A stretch of 64,000 nt of DNA, from assembly GCF_013359905.1 (NCBI RefSeq), contig NZ_JABMCC010000105.1:186001-250000 (forward strand), read 5' to 3'. The notes under the pieces were generated by a model that saw nothing but the letters and a program-made list of their open reading frames with translations, was not told where the DNA came from and made no database searches. The stretch is from Paenibacillus taichungensis (lineage in GTDB: Bacteria; Bacillota; Bacilli; Paenibacillales; Paenibacillaceae). Below are positions 34,048-42,481 of the stretch, one piece after another; position 1 is the first letter of the stretch; every line of letters starts with the position of its first letter. The translations under genes and the position numbers were made by a program.

Positions 34048-35487
34048 TTACTTGCCTTCATCTGACGTTGCCACACAGGCTGCACCTTCAACAAACGGCA
34101 GTGTTACTTCAACACTTACAACGGATGAAGAACCTTTGGGCGCTGCTCCCGGCACTCTGTAGGCGGAAACATCAATGGCTTCAATAGCAACCTCTTGGGG
34201 CTTCTCCAGCTGTGGTACCCAGTGATAAGGCACGCGATACGAACGATAGACCATATTGGTGTTCCGTCCATCCTTATAAGGGGAAATATATTCCCAAACC
34301 AGCTCATACTCAGATGTAACCTCGAACAATCTACCATTGGAGCCTTCCGTAATTAGCGTGTTACCATTAGGCAGCCGCTGAGCGGAGCTGATATACGGAC
34401 TATAAAATTTATAGGAATCTGTCGGAACGGAAAATCCGGCTTCTGCGGATGTATATTGCCAAACGATCTCCAGCGTCACCGGATTGATCTCCAGTATGCG
34501 TGAATGATCGCGAACAGCATGTTTCAAGCCGTATGGAGAAGCCGGATTGGGCAGGCCATAACCGGCCCAGCCACCATTGTCGAATACCAGCAGATTCCCC
34601 TCTCCAGGCAAACCTTTGGGAATGATATGTGCATGGTGCTGTCCAATAATGGTGCTAATATGCTTTACTTCAGGCAAAGAGTAATCCGGCCCTAGTCTCC
34701 ATACGATCTTTCCACTCTGTCTGTCGGTTATTGCGATAATATTTGCTTCTCTGGCATCCCAGATAATATTGTCGGGATGGAACCGCTCGTCTCCATTTTC
34801 ATAGAAATGGTTTGGACCAACATAAGAAGCTGAATTAATATGTAGCCAATCGCCCACACCACCACCGAGATGTCCGAATGAGCGTGTGTTTGGGTCACGG
34901 TACAAAACATTACGGGCGGCCTCATCAAATCCAAGTTCCTCAAAGTGCTCGTTCGGCAGCCATTCCCATAATACATTCCCTTCCCAATCGACTTCTATAA
35001 TCGCATCATCAAGCAGAGGTTTATCCGAAATGGACGGGTTGTTCACATTTTTATGAGCAAGAATCAGTGTCTTCCCGCTCTGGGTCTTAGGTGCAAGCCC
35101 AGGGGCGTAATAGCCGACCGGATTGCCTTCACGCTGAAAATCATGGTGCTGACGAGCGTACCACAGCGGTTCATATCCCGGATCTTCAATGTGTTCGTAG
35201 CTGTTGTACTTCCATACAATATTGCCTTCCCAATCCACCTGAACCAAATCGACGTTGTCCTGGATACCGAACTTCGGATCTCTTCGCCCTGTGCTGCCCA
35301 ATACGAAGCCACCGGGGAAAACTTTGGCCGGAAAACCCAGCAGCCCTTTCCACAGGTGAACCTCCTTACCATTCATATCAATCAGTACAACCCCTTCCTC
35401 ACCTGCCTGATAGACGGTATAACCGCCCCAAGCCTTATCAGGGTTATATACGGTTGCCCCGGTTGGATAAATTGTTGAATGCCCCAT
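34048..35487 (-). CDS. Arylsulfotransferase (ASST)-family protein, cytoplasmic
   Basis: About 479 residues with a six-bladed beta-propeller layout: repeated W-strands such as VQVDWEGNIVWKY, IEVDWEGNVLWEW, ITDRQSGKIVWRLG, LEINPVTLEIVWQY. Typical ASST motifs are HLGGGVGDWLHINSASY and GQHHAHIIPKG, which carry likely active-site histidines. ASST moves sulfate from one phenolic ester to another without PAPS. Enterobacterial ASST is periplasmic, but no signal peptide is seen here. Together with a sulfonate-type importer it suggests use of sulfate esters. ATG 35487 has AAGGGAGAG about 9 bases upstream. Confidence 0.82.
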   Translation of the reverse strand: MGHSTIYPTGATVYNPDKAWGGYTVYQAGEEGVVLIDMNGKEVHLWKGLLGFPAKVFPGGFVLGSTGRRDPKFGIQDNVDLVQVDWEGNIVWKYNSYEHIEDPGYEPLWYARQHHDFQREGNPVGYYAPGLAPKTQSGKTLILAHKNVNNPSISDKPLLDDAIIEVDWEGNVLWEWLPNEHFEELGFDEAARNVLYRDPNTRSFGHLGGGVGDWLHINSASYVGPNHFYENGDERFHPDNIIWDAREANIIAITDRQSGKIVWRLGPDYSLPEVKHISTIIGQHHAHIIPKGLPGEGNLLVFDNGGWAGYGLPNPASPYGLKHAVRDHSRILEINPVTLEIVWQYTSAEAGFSVPTDSYKFYSPYISSAQRLPNGNTLITEGSNGRLFEVTSEYELVWEYISPYKDGRNTNMVYRSYRVPYHWVPQLEKPQEVAIEAIDVSAYRVPGAAPKGSSSVVSVEVTLPFVEGAACVATSDEGK

Positions 35488-35533
35488 TGATCATCTCTCC
35501 CTTGGATTGTTTGTTTTCACATCGGATCAAACG

Positions 35534-36091
35534 TTAATAACTGAGATAGTTGCTCTTTCCGGTATTCTCCCTCTGCTTCTGTTCAGGGTCACTTTCGGTG
35601 GATGGATCGTGTTCCTGCCTCCCGTTGTTCTCTGCCAATTCCAGCAGCGTATCCGAGAATCCCTCCAGATTCGCTATCACCCGCTCATAAAATTGGCTTT
35701 GCTGCTCCAGTTCCTCCGTCGTAAAGCCCTCAAACAGAAGCGTGATACATCGGGCACCGATATTGCTGTTACGTGCAAACATCTCTCGTCCACTGGCAGT
35801 AATGTCGAGCAAAACCGTCCGACGGTCATCTTCCTTGCGCCTGCGGATCGTGAGTCCCTTTTTCTCCAACTTGTCTGTTAACGCTGTAATGGCACCTGAA
35901 GTGAAGTCCAGTTGTTCCGCCAAATCCCCCAATCGCTGTTCCCCTTCACGAATGATTTTGTGCAGGATAAGCATGCCAGGTAAACTGACCCCCTCTACCG
36001 ATATACGATCTCGTTCTTTCACGAATCGTCTGACCATTTTACGAAACAACCAATCTGTCTTCTCCAACGCTTCCCAGTCGTTATTGCTCAT
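35534..36091 (-). CDS. MarR-family regulator of the sulfur operon
   Basis: About 185 residues. Winged HTH with LGDLAEQLDFTSGAITALTDKLEKKGL and the wing RRKEDDRRTVLLDITASG, then a long C-terminal helix and a charged disordered tail of about 30 residues. First gene of a run of five in the same direction, so it is likely an autoregulator responding to an aromatic sulfate or phenol. ATG 36091 has AGGGAGG 5 bases upstream. A strong promoter with an inverted repeat at its start site and a terminator hairpin lie in the leader. Confidence 0.9.
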   Translation of the reverse strand: MSNNDWEALEKTDWLFRKMVRRFVKERDRISVEGVSLPGMLILHKIIREGEQRLGDLAEQLDFTSGAITALTDKLEKKGLTIRRRKEDDRRTVLLDITASGREMFARNSNIGARCITLLFEGFTTEELEQQSQFYERVIANLEGFSDTLLELAENNGRQEHDPSTESDPEQKQRENTGKSNYLSY

Positions 36092-36130
36092 TTCATCCTC
36101 CCTGTCTAACTGAAAACGGCAGTAAATACG

Positions 36131-36180
36131 AAAAAAGGCTCCCGCGGACATTCCATAGTGGAGTAGTCCCGGGAGCCTTT
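36131..36180 (-). terminator. Intrinsic terminator in the leader of the MarR operon
   Basis: Stem GGCTCCCG / CGGGAGCC with an inner GGAC/GTCC stem; on the minus strand it ends in six U, 40 bases before the MarR start codon and after the promoter at 36254-36283. Confidence 0.75.
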
Positions 36181-36225
36181 GGTGGTCCAATCAGCTCGCT
36201 TCAGTTCAATTTATTTCACTGTTCA

Positions 36226-36283
36226 TTTAATTAGTGTTAAAATAATTGAGTTCATCATATAACCCACTAACCCAACCTGTCAA
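36226..36283 (-). promoter_or_regulatory. MarR operon promoter and likely operator
   Basis: Minus strand: -35 TTGACA (36278-36283), 18-base spacer, -10 TATGAT (36254-36259), start near 36247. An inverted repeat TTTAA-CACTAA-TTAAA (36226-36241) lies just past the start, a fitting place for MarR autorepression. Confidence 0.6.
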
Positions 36284-36449
36284 GTGTGAATTTAGATTTA
36301 TTTTTTGTAGCTCGATGTCCCTCATATATAGATTACTTATCCGGTTTTAAGTTTCACTTCAGCTTTCCCGGTTACACTATCCTCAGAGCGTTACATCAAA
36401 CCAGCTACGATTCAGTTCGTACTTAACCATAGAAATGAGGATGACACAT

Positions 36450-36857
36450 ATGAATATGAAGCGCGTAATCATTGTCGGAACAATGATTGTCACCATGTCT
36501 TTCGCCGGAACAGCCTGGGGCAGATCAGCGATAACCCCGATACCTTTGACGAAATGGTCCATCGTTAACATAGATACCAAAGACAATAGCGAGGATGAGT
36601 TGCTGAGTGCTCTGAATCAACATTCTGAAGATGACTTGGTTCAGGATCTGTACGCGGGTAAATCGCTGAGGATGATTGCAGATGAGAACACTGGTGACTT
36701 CAACGAGGTTGTCGCATTGCAAATAAGGCAGCTCAAGGAGCAGTTAGATCAACGACTCGCAAGTGGGAGTATTAGCGCGGAGCAGCACGCAGTGCAAAGC
36801 AGTGAATTGGAAGAGTTGGTCACGGAGAGTGCCAATACAGCATACAGCTTCGCGTGA
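36450..36857 (+). CDS. Small secreted protein, unknown function
   Basis: About 135 residues. Signal peptide (MNMKRVIIVGTMIVTMSFAG, cleavage near AWG) and a mature acidic helical part with LLSALNQHSEDDLVQDLYAGKSLRMIAD and a Gln/Glu-rich coiled segment. I recognise no named family; the pattern of short amphipathic repeats recalls small exported proteins of Bacillales that hold a repeated helical hairpin. ATG 36450 has GAGG 9 bases upstream. Confidence 0.75.
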   Translation: MNMKRVIIVGTMIVTMSFAGTAWGRSAITPIPLTKWSIVNIDTKDNSEDELLSALNQHSEDDLVQDLYAGKSLRMIADENTGDFNEVVALQIRQLKEQLDQRLASGSISAEQHAVQSSELEELVTESANTAYSFA

Positions 36858-36901
36858 ATGAATAGTCTCCCATGTGCTAAGGCAGAGAATGAGGGCACGC
36901 C

Positions 36902-36926
36902 AAAAAGGAGCGTCGAAACGCCCCTT
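36902..36926 (-). terminator. Terminator of the FAH-family gene
   Basis: GGGGCGT-TTCG-ACGCTCC hairpin on the minus strand, followed by UUUUU. Confidence 0.65.
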
Positions 36927-36974
36927 ATCTGTTTCATATTTACTCTAAATAAGCAAATTGATGATGTATGATAC

Positions 36975-37610
36975 TTACTGAACTGCTTCTGCAATCGTGC
37001 ATTTGCCCAAAGATTCGCCGTCCCAGACTAGTTCAAGCACATCTCCTGCTGCCGTTGGTCCAACCCCTTCTGGTGTGCCTGTAAAGATGATATCTCCAGG
37101 TCCCAGTCCGTAATGATGACCTACATAATCCACAATATCCTGTAGACTGAAGATCATGTTACGAATATTGCCACGTTGGACCTCGGCACCGTTCTTGGTG
37201 AGTGTAAAGTCTTTCTCAAGAAGAGCCTGGGACCCTGGAAATGGCTGGAATGCAGTAACCGGAGCCGAATTCTTGAACCCTTTGGCTGCCGTCCACGGAT
37301 GGCCCTTTTTCTTAATGACCGTCTGTACGTCACGTAATGTAAAATCAATGCCAAACGCATACGCGTCAACCAACTCATCTACAGCCATACCCGGCTCATA
37401 ATCCCGCCCGATTTGAATGACCAGTTCAGCCTCATAATGAACTTCGCCCTTTGTCGCAGGCAATTGCAGCGTTTCACTATTCAAGGCAACAACCGCATGG
37501 GAAGGTTTCATAAAGATCATTGGTTCATCCGGAACCGCGTTACCCAGTTCTTCTGCATGAAGTTTATAATTTCGTCCTACACAGTATACATTGCGAATGT
37601 TTGTCAGCAT
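36975..37610 (-). CDS. Fumarylacetoacetate hydrolase-family protein
   Basis: About 211 residues, a single FAH catalytic domain like FAHD1/YisK. Seen: NVYCVGRNYKLHAEELGN, the metal-binding acid set in VHYEAELVIQIGRD, the helix TLRDVQ, and FTGTPEGVGPT. Relatives are acylpyruvases or oxaloacetate decarboxylases with Mg2+/Mn2+. ATG 37610 lies 11 bases after AAGGTGG; the ATG at 37640 has no site. It is a single gene. Confidence 0.9.
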   Translation of the reverse strand: MLTNIRNVYCVGRNYKLHAEELGNAVPDEPMIFMKPSHAVVALNSETLQLPATKGEVHYEAELVIQIGRDYEPGMAVDELVDAYAFGIDFTLRDVQTVIKKKGHPWTAAKGFKNSAPVTAFQPFPGSQALLEKDFTLTKNGAEVQRGNIRNMIFSLQDIVDYVGHHYGLGPGDIIFTGTPEGVGPTAAGDVLELVWDGESLGKCTIAEAVQ

Positions 37611-37715
37611 GGATTTTACGACCACCTTTATCGGATTCATTAGCGTATATGGAGCATGTTCATCTTTTTATTATATAAGTACATATCATATTTTCGCTAT
37701 TCAAAAAATTGGAGT

Positions 37716-38468
37716 TTAGGGTCTGAAAAATCGGCTACTCGTTTCCTGAAAAGCCTGTTCCCACACATCAGGCCGGTTTGTGCATAACATCAGCTCCGGA
37801 TCAATCGCCGCAAGACGCTTCATGATGATTTTGTCATCCACTGTCCAGGCCATGACCTGAATGCCTTCATTTCGCATCTCGCGCATCAGCGATTTGTCCA
37901 CATTGGTGTAACCGATGGAAAGAAAACTGCAATTCATCTGCCGCAGCACTGCTGCCAGATCGCCTGGGCGTGCATCAATAATCAAACCTGTTTTGAACTC
38001 CGGGGCCAGTTTCTTCACCTCAACCAGAGCCGCAGGTTCAAACGAAGTGATGACCACATCATGCTGCATATGTCTCTTCCTCACCTCATGAATAACCGCT
38101 GCCGGCAGGCCGGGATACATATTGCCTTGCGTTTTCAGTTCGATATTCAATCTCACTTTGCCACAGGTGCGGTCCAGCACTTCACTAAGCGCAGGAACAC
38201 GTTCCCCTTTATAGGCTTTTCCTTTCCAAGATCCCGCATCCAGCTGTTGAATATCTGCCCAGTCCTTTTCTCGAACTAATCCTTTTCCATTCGTAGTCCG
38301 ATCAAAAGTAAAATCATGAATAACCACCGGTACACCATCACGTGACAGCTGTACATCCAACTCCATCCACTGAACTTCAGGCTGTTCCATGGCAAGCAGA
38401 AATGCAGCCATCGTATTTTCTGGTGCAATGGACGAAAAACCACGGTGCGCTACACAAAGGTTGTTCAT
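37716..38468 (-). CDS. Glycerophosphodiester phosphodiesterase (GDPD)
   Basis: About 250 residues. GDPD TIM barrel with VAHRGFSSIAPENTMAAF (His8, Arg9, then Glu), MELDVQLSRDGVPVVIHD and LNIELK. Without a signal peptide, it should act in the cytoplasm, freeing glycerol 3-phosphate from glycerophosphodiesters. ATG 38468 has AGGAGG upstream. The CapA gene ends 40 bases upstream on the same strand, separated by a short tandem repeat. Confidence 0.93.
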   Translation of the reverse strand: MNNLCVAHRGFSSIAPENTMAAFLLAMEQPEVQWMELDVQLSRDGVPVVIHDFTFDRTTNGKGLVREKDWADIQQLDAGSWKGKAYKGERVPALSEVLDRTCGKVRLNIELKTQGNMYPGLPAAVIHEVRKRHMQHDVVITSFEPAALVEVKKLAPEFKTGLIIDARPGDLAAVLRQMNCSFLSIGYTNVDKSLMREMRNEGIQVMAWTVDDKIIMKRLAAIDPELMLCTNRPDVWEQAFQETSSRFFRP

Positions 38469-38480
38469 TTCATCCCCTCC

Positions 38481-38501
38481 TAAATAAATAAATAAATAAA
38501 T
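38481..38501. repeat. Tetranucleotide tandem repeat (TAAA)5
   Basis: Five TAAA units plus one base, just upstream of the GDPD ribosome site (CCTCC at 38476-38480 on the plus strand). A change of unit number would alter spacing between the capA stop and GDPD. Confidence 0.85.
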
Positions 38502-38507
38502 CGAACC

Positions 38508-39917
38508 TTAATTTACCGATGCGAATCCGTTCGCATCAAAACGAATACCTGGCGAGAGCTGGGTCATCTGCTCCAGCAGAAGTTTGTTGGCTTGGTCCAC
38601 CATGGGAATGGCCTGACCCAACCCTGCCTCATAAGGGATAACCTTCATGCTGCATTTGGCATCCTTACTACAGCTCGCCTGAAAAACTGCTGTTTTCCAC
38701 GTTTCCTCTGTTGTTGATTTCGAGAAAATAAAGTTGCCTGTACTATATGCAATCCATTTGCCCTTGTAGTACTCCACACCTTGCAAGACATGGGGATGCC
38801 CACCTATGACCAGGTCGGCACCTGCATCTACAAATTCATGAGCCAGTCGGGTCTGATCATTATTCGGAGTGCTGACCCGTTCTTCTCCCCAGTGTGCAAC
38901 AACGATGACCAGATCAGCCTTTTGGCGGGCTTCCTGAATTGCTTTTACCGCTCCAGTAGAATCGTAGGTCTCGGCAACACCTGCTCGATTCCCTTCCGCT
39001 TTCCAGCTTGTTTCAGGCACAACCCGACTGAATCCAAGCAGTGCAATCTTCATGCCTTTGCGCTCCAGATAAGCTGGTGCATAAGCCTCATCCCTGTTCA
39101 TACCCGCTCCTGTGTGCGCTATACCGTATTGCTCAAGGTAAGTTAACGTATCAACCAGACCTTCTACACCTTGATCCAGAATATGATTGTTGGCGAGATT
39201 CACGGCGTCAAAACCTGCTGAAGCCATCGCTTCGAGCGCTTTTGGCGAAGACTTGTATACATAGGTTTTGTTTGCTGCACCAGTTCCACCAAGGGTTACG
39301 GGGGTTTCGAGGTTTCCAATGGTCAGATCATCTTCCTTGAACAAGTTGCCGAGCTTTGCAAAGGGATAGTCATAACCATTCTTATCCAACAATTCAGCCA
39401 CTTTGCCCGAAAACTGGATATCCCCAACAAAGTTAATGGTTACATCGTTTGCCGAAGTAGATGGCTGTGTCGTCTCAGTTCCTGTACCTTCACTCCCCTT
39501 GGAGCCGGAAGAAGCAGAAGTATCCGTCGTTTTTTTCGTTCCCGTATCTGTCTTTCCATTTGCCTTGGAGTCTGCAGCATCAGGCTTTTTCTCACCAGAA
39601 TTACCGCCGGAATTTTCAGTTACCTGTTCAGTAGAACCCTCCGACCCCTCATCCGAAGTATTACCTGCCTCCGTGTCAGTATCAGGTAAACTTACCTGCT
39701 CACCGCCTTGAGGGCTCTCTTCATTCACAGATTCCTGATTCACAACCGTTTCTTTTACTTCCGGGTCCGCCTGCTGTTCCTTCATTCCAACTGCATAATA
39801 GAGGCAGACAAGTCCGATAGCCACAATCAATACCAAATTAATGATCCAGACCATACGTTTGCGGGCACGTTTTACTTTTTTCTTTTGTACACTTCGTTTT
39901 GATCTTGGGGGATACAT
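38508..39917 (-). CDS. CapA-family membrane-anchored phosphoesterase-like protein
   Basis: About 469 residues. Basic cytoplasmic start, one membrane helix (about 24-43), then a long Glu/Thr/Ser/Gly-rich spacer (45-160) and the CapA domain from NFVGDIQFSGKV: LTIGNLETPVTLGG, NLANNHILDQG, VVVAHWGEE and IGGHPHVLQG, the metallophosphatase-like set. CapA/PgsA proteins take part in poly-gamma-glutamate export or in cell-surface work; no pgsBC is present, so the role is open. ATG 39917 has GAGGAG 6 bases upstream. Confidence 0.9.
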   Translation of the reverse strand: MYPPRSKRSVQKKKVKRARKRMVWIINLVLIVAIGLVCLYYAVGMKEQQADPEVKETVVNQESVNEESPQGGEQVSLPDTDTEAGNTSDEGSEGSTEQVTENSGGNSGEKKPDAADSKANGKTDTGTKKTTDTSASSGSKGSEGTGTETTQPSTSANDVTINFVGDIQFSGKVAELLDKNGYDYPFAKLGNLFKEDDLTIGNLETPVTLGGTGAANKTYVYKSSPKALEAMASAGFDAVNLANNHILDQGVEGLVDTLTYLEQYGIAHTGAGMNRDEAYAPAYLERKGMKIALLGFSRVVPETSWKAEGNRAGVAETYDSTGAVKAIQEARQKADLVIVVAHWGEERVSTPNNDQTRLAHEFVDAGADLVIGGHPHVLQGVEYYKGKWIAYSTGNFIFSKSTTEETWKTAVFQASCSKDAKCSMKVIPYEAGLGQAIPMVDQANKLLLEQMTQLSPGIRFDANGFASVN

Positions 39918-40046
39918 AGGCAACTCCTCTTCTTGTTCACAGCAATCCTTATCATATTATATCAGGCATATTCTGGATTTCCATCATTCCTTGGAAGTGC
40001 GAACATTGAAAGAATTCATCTCTCTCCCCTTTTCGCTTTATGGTGC

Positions 40047-40096
40047 AAAAAAAAGGCCGTCTCCCCTGTAGAAAAACTCTACGATCGAGACAGCCA
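40047..40096 (-). terminator. Terminator of the heme operon
   Basis: Stem GGC-GTCTC / GAGAC-GCC with an inner GTAGA/TCTAC stem; eight U follow on the minus strand. Confidence 0.85.
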
Positions 40097-40106
40097 TGTA
40101 CGTTAA

Positions 40107-41531
40107 TTATTTTGCAGCAATGAGTTGCGTAGCTTGCACTGACATTTCTTTCGCCTGTCTGATACAGTCAGGCAAGCCTACCCCTTCATAACCAGCACCC
40201 GCAATGTATACCCCCGGCAATTTGCTGCCAAGTTCCTCCCGGAGTGCTGCAATCTGCTGCAGGTGACCTACTGGATACTGCGGCATGGATTTGCGAAGCC
40301 GAGTAATTTCCGAGAAGATCGGAACGGCCTCTACGCCCATTGTTTCGCGCAAGTCCTTGAGTACTAGATCTGTCAGTGCATCATCCGGAAGTTCCACATT
40401 CTGTTCGTCTCCGGAACGGCCAACATAACAACGAAGCAGTACTTTGTCATCCGGGCTGGTGTGCAGCCACTTAGTTGATGTCCAAGTACATGCTGTAATA
40501 TTGCGGCCTTCCTTACGCGGAACGAGGAAACCAGACCCATCAAATACATGTTCAATATCCTTTTTCTCAAAAGCCAGCACCACATTCGCTACCGATACGT
40601 AATTGATTGCATCCAGAGCAGCTGTATCCACATGTGGTTGCAGCAGTTCAGATGCAACATACGTAGGCACGGTAATGACTACATCATCTGCTTCAAGACG
40701 CTCTCCGTTATCCAGTTGAATGCTATACCTGGCCGAATCTCCAGTCTGAACCTCCAGAGATTTCACGGAAGTGTTCAGCCGTTGATCCACGTCCTGCAAC
40801 TCATGTACAAGTGCATGAACCAGGCTCTGCAAGCCCTGACGGAAGTTCAGAAAAGCACTTTTCTTCGTTCCCGTATGGGTCTCCGTCGGTTTGCGGCCAG
40901 TCATCATTCCTCGGATCAAACTACCATAATCCCGCTCCACTTCACCGAATTGCGGAAAGGTTGCCTGAAGACTCAATCGCCGCATATCACCAGCATAGAT
41001 GCCTGCGAGCAACGGTTCAGTCAGGTTTTCCAGCACTTCCGCTCCAAGGCGGCGCTCAATCATATAACCAAGCGATTCATCCTCCGTTGTACGACGGGGA
41101 GGGATGACAAAATCCATTAATGCGCGCAGCTTGCCTGCCGGAGATACAAGACCACTTCTCAGAAAAGGTCTCAACTCCGTCGGAATACCGAGAATGAGTC
41201 CTGCCGGCATAGGATGCAGCTTGCCACGCTGCATGATGTACGTTTTTTTGGATTCCGGATTTTGGCTGACCAGTTCATGGTCAATTTCCAGCTCTTTAGC
41301 CAAATCAATCATCGCCGTTTTGCGGGCAAGGAAAGAATCTGGTCCCTTCTCAATGACGAACCCATCCCGGTGTAGCGTTTCAATCATGCCACCCATGGAA
41401 GAACTCTTCTCAACCAAGGTAATGACAGGTTCAACCCCTGCTTCCCGGTAATGCTTCCGAATATAAAATGCCGCGCTTAGGCCGGTCAGACCTCCGCCGA
41501 CAACAACGACACGACGTTTATGGTCTTCCAT
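40107..41531 (-). CDS. hemY: Coproporphyrinogen III / protoporphyrinogen oxidase (HemY/CgoX)
   Basis: About 474 residues. FAD-binding VVVGGGLTGLSAAFYI at the N terminus, the second half of the fold with LVEKSSSMGGMIETL, and the C-terminal FAD motif IAGAGYEGVGLPDCIRQ. In Gram-positives the enzyme oxidises coproporphyrinogen III to coproporphyrin III. Its ATG overlaps the ferrochelatase stop by one base (TAATG), so the operon is hemE-hemH-hemY. Confidence 0.95.
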   Translation of the reverse strand: MEDHKRRVVVVGGGLTGLSAAFYIRKHYREAGVEPVITLVEKSSSMGGMIETLHRDGFVIEKGPDSFLARKTAMIDLAKELEIDHELVSQNPESKKTYIMQRGKLHPMPAGLILGIPTELRPFLRSGLVSPAGKLRALMDFVIPPRRTTEDESLGYMIERRLGAEVLENLTEPLLAGIYAGDMRRLSLQATFPQFGEVERDYGSLIRGMMTGRKPTETHTGTKKSAFLNFRQGLQSLVHALVHELQDVDQRLNTSVKSLEVQTGDSARYSIQLDNGERLEADDVVITVPTYVASELLQPHVDTAALDAINYVSVANVVLAFEKKDIEHVFDGSGFLVPRKEGRNITACTWTSTKWLHTSPDDKVLLRCYVGRSGDEQNVELPDDALTDLVLKDLRETMGVEAVPIFSEITRLRKSMPQYPVGHLQQIAALREELGSKLPGVYIAGAGYEGVGLPDCIRQAKEMSVQATQLIAAK

Positions 41532-42481
41532 TACTCATCCGTTCCTTGCTGCCACTGGTTAATAATGACGTCACTTAACGTTTCCATGTAAAGTGGGTCA
41601 CTATTTAGAGAATCGATACGCATAAGGCGCATGTCGATCTCTTTGGCAATCGCTTTAGCTTCAATATCAAGATCATAGAGCACTTCCAGATGATCCGATA
41701 CGAATCCAATCGGTGCTACAAGCACATCTTCCACCTGTTCACGAGCAAGATCCTGAAGCGTGTCCAGAATATCAGGGCCCAGCCACGGCTCCGCCGTCCG
41801 TCCCGCACTTTGCCACGTGAACTGCCAGTTCGTAATACCTAAACGGGAAGCAATGACTTCCGAAGTCTCCATCAGTTGTTGCGGATATGGATCACCGATA
41901 TCTACAATTCGTGCAGGCAGACTGTGTGCACTGAACAGCACTCGCACATCCCCGCGTTTGGCTCCCGCTTCCTCGAAAGCATCCAATTTGGCACTAACAC
42001 GTGTGGAGAGAGCCTGAATCAACTTCGGATGCAGGTGATAACTCTCAATGAAGGACATCTGAATACCCAGGTCTTCCGCTTTCTCACGAGCACGCTTAAT
42101 GTAGCTCCCTACACTCATCGTGGAGAAATGTGGTGCCAGCACGATGCCTATTGCAGTCTGAATTCCATCCTTCGCCATCTGTTCCACGCCATCCTCAATG
42201 AACGGATACGCATGCTTCAACCCTTGATAACAACGGAATTCAACCTCATTGGAACGGTCATCCTTGTTTAACGTCTCCTGGAGGGCCTTAACCTGATTAT
42301 CCGTGTTTTCCCGAAGTGGGAATACACCCCCAACGATCGCTTCATAACGGTCGGTCAATTCTTTCAGTTGTTCCGGTTCAGGCGGACGTCCTCTCCGGAT
42401 ATGTGTGTAATACGCTTCAATACTTTCCATTTTCTCAGGTGTGCCATACGACATCACCAGTACACCTACTGTATTAGTCAT
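41531..42481 (-). CDS. hemH: Coproporphyrin III ferrochelatase (HemH/CpfC)
   Basis: About 316 residues. Motifs VLVMSYGTPEKMESIEAYYTHIRRG, FRCYQGLKHAYPFIEDGV with the metal-binding His/Glu region, VLFSAHSLPARI and TWQSAGRTAEPWLGPD. It inserts iron into coproporphyrin III. No [2Fe-2S] extension is present. It overlaps hemE by 8 bases and hemY by 1 base, so the three are translationally linked. Confidence 0.95.
   Translation of the reverse strand: MTNTVGVLVMSYGTPEKMESIEAYYTHIRRGRPPEPEQLKELTDRYEAIVGGVFPLRENTDNQVKALQETLNKDDRSNEVEFRCYQGLKHAYPFIEDGVEQMAKDGIQTAIGIVLAPHFSTMSVGSYIKRAREKAEDLGIQMSFIESYHLHPKLIQALSTRVSAKLDAFEEAGAKRGDVRVLFSAHSLPARIVDIGDPYPQQLMETSEVIASRLGITNWQFTWQSAGRTAEPWLGPDILDTLQDLAREQVEDVLVAPIGFVSDHLEVLYDLDIEAKAIAKEIDMRLMRIDSLNSDPLYMETLSDVIINQWQQGTDE

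Larger units (their letters stand above)
36092..36449. other. Intergenic region between MarR operon and secreted protein gene
   Basis: Contains the MarR promoter, operator-like repeat and leader terminator. The part at 36290-36430 should hold the promoter of the plus-strand gene at 36450; no clear -35/-10 pair was found. No gene seen. Confidence 0.5.

Noticed and set aside
36131..36250. SAM riboswitch or T-box in the MarR operon leader
   Set aside because: Neither the S-box core nor the T-box AGGGUGG-type antiterminator motif is present.
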